Source: Oscillospiraceae bacterium
GTDB taxonomy: Bacteria; Bacillota; Clostridia; Oscillospirales; Oscillospiraceae
Assembly (NCBI GenBank): GCA_015068395.1
Contig: SVKP01000103.1
Span: 1-39,146, forward strand
Direction of reading: 5' to 3'
Length of the DNA stretch: 39,146 nt
In this document: positions 34,487 to 39,146 of the stretch, one piece after another
Position numbering within the stretch: the first letter of the stretch is position 1
How the letters are laid out: every line of letters starts with the position of its first letter
Made by a program: the position numbers and the translations under genes
The notes under the pieces: model-generated
Databases searched by the model: none
The model's input: the letters and a program-made list of their open reading frames with translations, nothing else
Told to the model about the DNA's origin: nothing

Positions 34487-34515
34487 ATTATACCACCGCG
34501 CCGCAGGCTTGCCAA
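34487..34515 (-). promoter_or_regulatory. Repeated palindromic promoter, copy 5
   Basis: On the minus strand TTGGCA (34515-34510), 17 bases (with CTGCGGCGCGGTGG), then TATAAT (34492-34487). The downstream arm matches the other copies but the upstream arm does not pair well. It fires leftward toward the symporter gene, about 140 bases ahead of ATG 34346. Confidence 0.75.
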
Positions 34516-34553
34516 GGTCGAAAGCGATCGGGCCGCATGTCGAACGGCTCTTC

Positions 34554-34582
34554 TTGACATCTTCTCCGTCGCGTCACATAAT
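34554..34582 (+). promoter_or_regulatory. Promoter of the sigma/anti-sigma genes
   Basis: A perfect TTGACA (34554-34559), 17 bases, then CATAAT (34577-34582) on the plus strand. It lies back to back with promoter copy 5, with 38 bases between the two -35 elements. The leader to the ATG at 34724 is about 135 bases and contains no other feature I can name. Confidence 0.75.
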
Positions 34583-34723
34583 GCAACTACATTAAATTGG
34601 CTGCAATAAGACAGATGAAATTTTTATTTCAGTTTTTGTCACAATTTTGCCCTGTCAGGCATTTATAGGGTGAAAGGGTTTTCGCGAAAGCTTTTCAAAA
34701 GAAAAAACGGATAGGCGAGAGGA

Positions 34724-35221
34724 ATGAAAGTGCAAAACGATGAACTGAGATGGGTCATAGATCAGTACAGCAATCAGTTGTACCGGATCTGCTTCCCCAT
34801 TCTGAAAAATGAACAGGATACGAAGGATGTGCTGCAGGAGACCTTTCTGGCATATTATACGAAGAGCCCCGTGTTTTCGGGTGAGGAGCACAGAAAAGCC
34901 TGGCTCATCCATGTATCACAGAACAAATGCAGAGAGTTTTTGAGATTTCACAAAAGGCACGCCTGTCTGCCGCTGGACGAGATGGAGGAAAAGCTGTTCA
35001 TTGCCGACGGATTCGGGAGGAATGAACGGGATCTGCTCGCACTGATCTGGGAATTGGACTACAAGCTGAAATCCGTTGTGATCCTGTATTACATCGAGGG
35101 ATACTCGACGGAAGAGGTGGCGGACCTGTTGAGAATCTCGACGACGTCGGTGCGAAAGCGCCTGCAGAGAGCCAGAGAAACACTGAAAAAAGAGTACGAA
35201 GGAGAATTTGTATATGAATAG
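34724..35221 (+). CDS. ECF (extracytoplasmic function) RNA polymerase sigma factor
   Basis: The 165-residue product has region 2 (ELRWVIDQYSNQLYRICFPI, QDTKDVLQETFLAYYTKSPV) and region 4 helix-turn-helix (VILYYIEGYSTEEVADLLRI, TTSVRKRLQRARETLKKEYE), typical of group 4 sigma-70 factors. It would direct RNA polymerase to a regulon in response to an envelope signal. The start has a debatable spacing: GAGAGG sits close to ATG 34724, and a GTG three codons later would be better spaced. The downstream gene overlaps it by 8 bases, which is the usual sigma/anti-sigma arrangement. Confidence 0.93.
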   Translation: MKVQNDELRWVIDQYSNQLYRICFPILKNEQDTKDVLQETFLAYYTKSPVFSGEEHRKAWLIHVSQNKCREFLRFHKRHACLPLDEMEEKLFIADGFGRNERDLLALIWELDYKLKSVVILYYIEGYSTEEVADLLRISTTSVRKRLQRARETLKKEYEGEFVYE

Positions 35222-36320
35222 GAATGAGTATCAGGGCCTTCTGGATAATATTGAGATCTCGGAGGGCATGAAGCACGACCTGTACGAGAACTGCGTTCAG
35301 AAAAAGCGCACGTCGGACTTCACATTCCGCCATTCCCAGATGCTTTCCGCCTTCATTGCCGTATTTACGGTCTGCGCGCTCAGCGTCGGGGCGGCGGCAG
35401 CGGTGATGACGTTCAGAGACCGGCTCGAGGGCATGTCGGAGAAGGAATACAACGACTATGCGCTGGAGGTCGAGAATGACGATTTCGCAGCCGTGGACGA
35501 GGGCTTTTCCAGAGATTTGACGGACGGGGAGATCGTCCGCATCATCCGGCTGGAACGGGAATACTACGATAACAGCGTGTTCCCGAAGCAGTCCGTGCCG
35601 CATCTGCAGACCCGCCTTGAGCTCAAGGATGGACAGCTCGCTTATGTGGCCGAGGACAATCTGCTGTACTTCCCCGAAGAGGAGATGGATGACGAGCAGC
35701 TCCTGGAGTATATCGACCACGATGCAAAGAAGTGGTATATGAACCGCCAGGCGTTGATCGCGGAAGGCGAGGACCCGGATGGCTATGCGTATCTGACTTA
35801 TGAATCCACTCCGGTTGCGGAGGGCAGCGGAGAGGCCCGCGCCAGAGAGGCGGCGGAGAACTGGCTGAAAGAGCTCTACGGCGTCGATATCGCTGCCGAC
35901 GGCAGATGGATCGTTTTGGTGGAATTCTTTGAAGGAGACGCGGAGACCGGGACGGAGGATCTCTACCAGTTGGATTTCTTCATGAAGGGAACTGGCTATG
36001 CAACGTCGTATCGGCTCCGCCTCCGCGCCGACGATTTCAGCCCGATCATGATTTATCTCAACGGCCTTGAGTCGGAGCTTTGCGCCCGCAGCTACAGCGC
36101 AGAGGCGGCGGAAGCGATGCAGATAGAGCTCAGGGAGGCTGCGATCCGTTACGCCGAAGAGTTTACCGGTCTGACGGAGCCGGACGAGGTCTGCTTCGAG
36201 GAGGAAGAGGACCCGGCGCATTGCTCCTTCCAGTCTGTCACGCTGGAGTACGGGGATCTCTCCGTATACCTGCGCTTCCGTCTGGAGGATCAGCAGCTGA
36301 CGGTGTTCATGGCGCGATAA
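35214..36320 (+). CDS. Putative membrane-anchored anti-sigma factor
   Basis: The 368-residue product has a short cytoplasmic N-terminus (about 1-40), one membrane helix (about 43-65, FIAVFTVCALSVGAAAAVM) and a large acidic extracellular domain of about 300 residues. Position and topology fit an anti-sigma factor that holds the ECF factor at the membrane until signalled. No zinc H-x3-C-x2-C motif of ZAS-type proteins is visible, and the outer domain (EYNDYALEVENDDFAAVDEG, LYFPEEEMDDEQLLEYIDHD) matches no domain I know. AAGGAG lies upstream of ATG 35214, which overlaps the sigma stop by 8 bases. Without experiments the anti-sigma role is inference from context. Confidence 0.75.
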   Translation: MNRNEYQGLLDNIEISEGMKHDLYENCVQKKRTSDFTFRHSQMLSAFIAVFTVCALSVGAAAAVMTFRDRLEGMSEKEYNDYALEVENDDFAAVDEGFSRDLTDGEIVRIIRLEREYYDNSVFPKQSVPHLQTRLELKDGQLAYVAEDNLLYFPEEEMDDEQLLEYIDHDAKKWYMNRQALIAEGEDPDGYAYLTYESTPVAEGSGEARAREAAENWLKELYGVDIAADGRWIVLVEFFEGDAETGTEDLYQLDFFMKGTGYATSYRLRLRADDFSPIMIYLNGLESELCARSYSAEAAEAMQIELREAAIRYAEEFTGLTEPDEVCFEEEEDPAHCSFQSVTLEYGDLSVYLRFRLEDQQLTVFMAR

Positions 36321-36353
36321 AGATCCGGGATTACGAAGGATAAACCCCATAAG

Positions 36354-36390
36354 CGGCGGCTGCCCTGTGTATCGCACAGAGCAGCCGCCG
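36354..36390 (+). terminator. Terminator of the sigma/anti-sigma operon
   Basis: A 10-base perfect GC-rich outer stem and a 5-base inner stem (CTGTG/CACAG, loop TATCG) with one mismatch lie 33 bases after the stop codon, followed by TTCCCGTCTCTGT. Confidence 0.75.
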
Positions 36391-36604
36391 TTCCCGTCTC
36401 TGTCAGAAAGAACGGGTATCACGCTTTCGCTATTTGTCTGAGGGCATATCCGTCCGGCCGCAGGTGGCAAAACCGCGTTTTTTGTGCTTTATAACCCGCG
36501 TCGGAAATGATACTATGATTATTTAGTACAATGGAGTTTCAGCGCGGCGCAAATACGGAATGACGCTCTGTTCATCCATGCGAAAGCATTTGGGAGGTAT
36601 CTTT

Positions 36605-38652
36605 ATGAAGCACACAAGCAAGCCCCTGTCCGTCCTGCTCACCCTCGCGCTCGTCCTCGGCCTGCTGCCGTGGACAGTGCTGCCCGCGCGGGCGGACGGC
36701 GACATCGCGCAGATCGGCAGCGACAAGTACGCCACCTTCGAGGAAGCGGCGGCGGCGTGTACGTCGGCAGCGGCGGCAAGGTCAACGTCGGCGGCGGCAC
36801 GCTGATCGCGAATGGCGGCGAAAAAGGCGCGGGCATCGGCAGAGGTTACGACGGCGACTCCGACGGCAGCCTCGGCATCCTCGACGAGGACATGATCGTG
36901 CTGGGCAGCGACGACGGCGAGATGTACTGCGTGATTGCGGAGGCGGACGGCGCCTACACCAGAAGGATGCATATGAAGGTCGTCCCGTCCGCCGCGCAGG
37001 TCGGCAACAGCAAATTCGCCACCGTGCAGGCGGCGTTCGACGCGGCAAACGCGGGCGATACCGTCAAGCTGCTCGCGGACGCGACGGCGGACGGCGCCAT
37101 CACGGTCAGTAAGGGAACGGAGCAACGCCCCGTCACGCTCGACCTGAACGGCCACGGCGTCAGAATGACCGGCAGCGACTGCGTCATCACGGTCAACAGC
37201 GGCGCGTCGTTGACGCTGACGGACAACGCGACGGTCAAGCCCATCCACAAGATCACCCTGACAGATGGCAGAGGCACGGCGGTCGAAACCGTTTCTGCAC
37301 TCGGAACGGATACCGACAACGAGAAGTACGTCGCCGGCGGCTACATCACCGGCGGCAACGGCACCGTCGGCGGCGGCGTATATATCACCAGCGGCACGGT
37401 CACGATGAACGGCGGTACGATCTCCGGCAACACCGCATCCAGCACCGGCGGCGTGTACGTCGGCGGCGGCACGTTCCAAGTCAGCGGCGCGGCAAAGGTC
37501 AAGGGCAACACGGCGGGCGGCACGGCGGACAACGTATATCTGCCGAGCGGCAAAACCATCACCGTCACCGGCGCGCTGACGGGCGGCGCGGGCGCGTTCG
37601 GCGTAACGGTGGTCAAGTATGAAAACGCTTCTTACGTTCAAACCTCCGGCGTGTTCGCGCAGGCGGGCAGCCGCTACAACGGCGGCGTGCTCACCGCCGA
37701 CAATCTTGCGTGCTTTGTGAGCGACAACACGGCTTACGGCGTGATCCCGGCCGACGACGGCAAGGCGGCGCTTGCGACGAACGTCGGCACTTGGAGCGAT
37801 CTGAAAACCGCGCTGTTGACCGGCGGATACGTCAAGTTGACGGGCGACGTCAAGTATGGCGAGGGCGGGGGCGATCATAAGACCGGCCAGCTCTAAGTTC
37901 CCAGTGTCACGACCGTCGTCCTCGACCTCGCGGGGCACGTCATCGACCGCGACAAGGGGGCTGAGAGCTGCGGCAGCGTCATCAGCGTCAGCGGCAGCCT
38001 GACGCTCACGGACAGCGCGTCCACGACGGCGCACACGAACCTGCCCGCCGGCGGCGTCATCACCGGCGGCCACGACAACTTTGGCGGCGGCGTGTACGTC
38101 AACGGCGTGTATGCCGACAGCGCGTTCAAGCTCAGCGGCTCGGCAAAGGTCACGGGCAACCGGAAGGGCGCCGCGGCGAACAACGTGTATCTTTCAAAAG
38201 GCAAGCCCGTCACCGTCACCGGCGAGCTGACGGGCGGCAAGGGCTGCATCGGCGTGACAGCAGAGAAGTCCGGCGTGTTCACGAGCGGGCTTGCAAACGG
38301 CGGCACGGACGCACTCGCGTGCTTCGCAGGCGACGCGCCGGACAGCTTCATGGAGCTGAACGAGGGCGGCGAAGCTACGCTGGGCGTCCCCTCGTTCCGC
38401 GTCGAGGGCAGCGTCGTCAAGGTCTCCGCGCCCAAGGGCGCGACGCTGCTCTGCACGGCGTATGAGAGCAGCGGCAAGATGGTCTCCGCCCGGACAAAGA
38501 CGCTCGACACGGCGGGCTGCGTCGACGCGACGCTCGCGGAGCTGAAAATCAACGTCACGCCTCCGAGCGGCGGGTATTATAAGCTCTTCCTGCTCGGCGG
38601 CGATTATGCCCCGCTGTGCGCGGCGTGGGACAGCACAACCAGCCCCGGCTGA
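36605..38652 (+). pseudogene. Second exported beta-helix repeat protein, broken twice
   Basis: ATG 36605 begins a signal peptide (LSVLLTLALVLGLLPW) very like that of the adhesin. The frame continues to DKYATFEEAAAA and stops at 36805. In the next frame from about 36742 the protein resumes (GGGVYVGSGGKVNVGGGTLI) and gives beta-helix and repeat modules to a TAA at 37894-37896 (TGQL-stop-VPSVTTVVLDLAG). The same frame is open after the TAA to 38652 and ends with the shared C-terminal module (YYKLFLLGGDYAPLCAAW). So one frameshift, perhaps with a deletion, and one nonsense codon separate three otherwise good parts. The total would be about 680 residues. Confidence 0.82.
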
Positions 38653-38756
38653 ATCATATGGCAGACGCACGGTCTCCCGGATGACGGAGGACTCTTTCAC
38701 GAAAGATCGAGCCGCTTTTTCCTGCTGCATTTTTGCCTTTGTGGCATTATCCCTTC

Positions 38757-38792
38757 GCCCGAGAGTCGAACCTACGACCTCCGGGTTATGAG
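38757..38792 (-). other. 3'-half of an initiator-tRNA-like sequence, probable attachment-site scar
   Basis: On the minus strand, CTCATAACCCGGAGGTCGT is the anticodon loop (CAT) and 3' anticodon stem of initiator tRNA-fMet, followed by AGGTTCGACTCTCGGGCG, which has a T-loop (TTCGACT) but a poor T-stem. The 5' half of a tRNA is missing: the bases beyond the anticodon loop do not pair with CCCGG. This is the pattern left by tyrosine integrases that recombine at tRNA 3' ends. The region 38653-39146 has no convincing full gene. Confidence 0.55.
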
Positions 38793-39064
38793 GGGGCGTC
38801 CGTTCGGAAATCGCGTGATTTGCAGTCGATTTCGTGCCGTTGTGTCGGCAAAAAGTTTGAAAAACTGATACGTTGTCCACCCGATCCACTCGCTCATTTT
38901 CTGTTCTGGGTCAAAAAATGGGTCAGACGCGCACGCGGAAATCCGCTCCCGCAGCGTGTCCGGCCCATTTCGTTTCGCCCTCGCGTTTGGCGTAGTGTAG
39001 CATAGGTTTCGCCGGATTACAAGTGCAAAATTTGGGGCGCCATAGTCAAAGAAGAGGGGGTATG

Positions 39065-39146
39065 CTAGGTCTCTGTGATCCGGGTGTAGTTTCTTTGGTA
39101 GGTGCCGCTTGCGACCATCACTTCCGGCAGCGGTTGGAACTTTATA
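39065..39146 (-). other. Possible C-terminal end of a gene beginning beyond the window
   Basis: The minus frame is open from the window edge and ends KFQPLPEVMVASGTYQRNYT RITET before TAG at 39067-39065. The stretch looks protein-like but is only 26 codons, so support is weak. Confidence 0.2.

Noticed and set aside
34998-36470. A 490-codon minus frame opposite the sigma/anti-sigma genes
   Set aside because: The plus strand carries an obvious ECF sigma factor, overlapping anti-sigma gene, promoter and terminator.
37894-37896. Recoding of TAA as sense
   Set aside because: The same gene also has a frameshift and a sister gene is degraded, so ordinary gene decay is simpler. TAA is the normal stop of other genes here.
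36523-38073. A 516-codon minus frame opposite the broken repeat gene
   Set aside because: It is again the antisense of Gly-rich repeats; the plus strand has the signal peptide and shared C-terminal module.
1-39146. CRISPR array, rRNA operon or complete tRNA
   Set aside because: No regularly spaced direct repeats, no rRNA signature and no complete cloverleaf were seen; only the tRNA-like half at 38757-38792 was found.

Overview
The window looks like a chromosomal segment of a GC-rich, low-motility gut-type Clostridia, probably Oscillospiraceae (Oscillibacter, Dysosmobacter or Lawsonibacter-like). This rests on AGGAGG-type ribosome binding sites, TTGACA/TATAAT-type promoters, lipoproteins with Gram-positive architecture, SLH-type and InlB/GLUG-type surface proteins, a KtrAB system and several protein types typical of that family. 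The placement is inference; no rRNA or other phylogenetic marker is present.

Layout. 1-1436 (minus): a chemotaxis receptor running off the left edge. 1.5-2.4 kb: a surface-protein scrap and two small mobile-element-type genes with their own promoter and terminator. 2.5-10.5 kb (minus): a long, tightly packed set read leftward: small membrane protein, radical SAM protein broken by one frameshift, CDF metal transporter, methyltransferase, SpoT-like HD protein, rhodanese, ThpR RNA 2',3'-cyclic phosphodiesterase, DnaQ-like exonuclease, beta-helix lipoprotein and an NTF2-like protein. 10.6-12.6 kb: KtrA/KtrB potassium uptake pair. 12.8-15.1 kb: an exported 5'-nucleotidase-like protein with SLH-like C-terminus and several lost metal ligands. 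15.1-15.9 kb: broken beta-helix surface gene. 16-18 kb: GH114-like lipoprotein and an unknown partner. 18.1-20.3 kb (plus): small membrane protein, Pif1-type helicase and a scrap ORF. 20.4-26.4 kb: a DJ-1/PfpI-like gene divergent from a TetR regulator that lies in one unit with a 1489-residue repeat adhesin. 26.6-30.3 kb (minus): YdcF protein followed by a graveyard of truncated genes around an intact SplB-like radical SAM gene. 30.3-34.3 kb (minus): unknown protein, acetyltransferase, shortened DUF5714 protein, VOC protein and a dicarboxylate symporter with an ATPase-like N-terminal domain that is out of frame with its best start. 34.5-36.4 kb (plus): ECF sigma factor and putative membrane anti-sigma factor. 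36.6-38.7 kb: second large exported beta-helix gene, broken by a frameshift and an in-frame TAA. 38.65-39.15 kb has no convincing complete gene; it holds the 3' half of an initiator-tRNA-like sequence, probably an attachment-site scar.

The two most distinctive patterns are (i) five copies of a near-identical leftward promoter (TTGGCA, exactly 17 bp, TATAAT or TATACT) mostly embedded in GC-rich inverted repeats, placed before unrelated genes, and (ii) a family of exported repeat proteins sharing a signal peptide type and a C-terminal module ending in Y-x-PLC-x-AW, of which one copy is intact and others are broken. The many single-event lesions (one-base shift, one nonsense codon, A6-tract shift) could be recent decay, switching or assembly errors.
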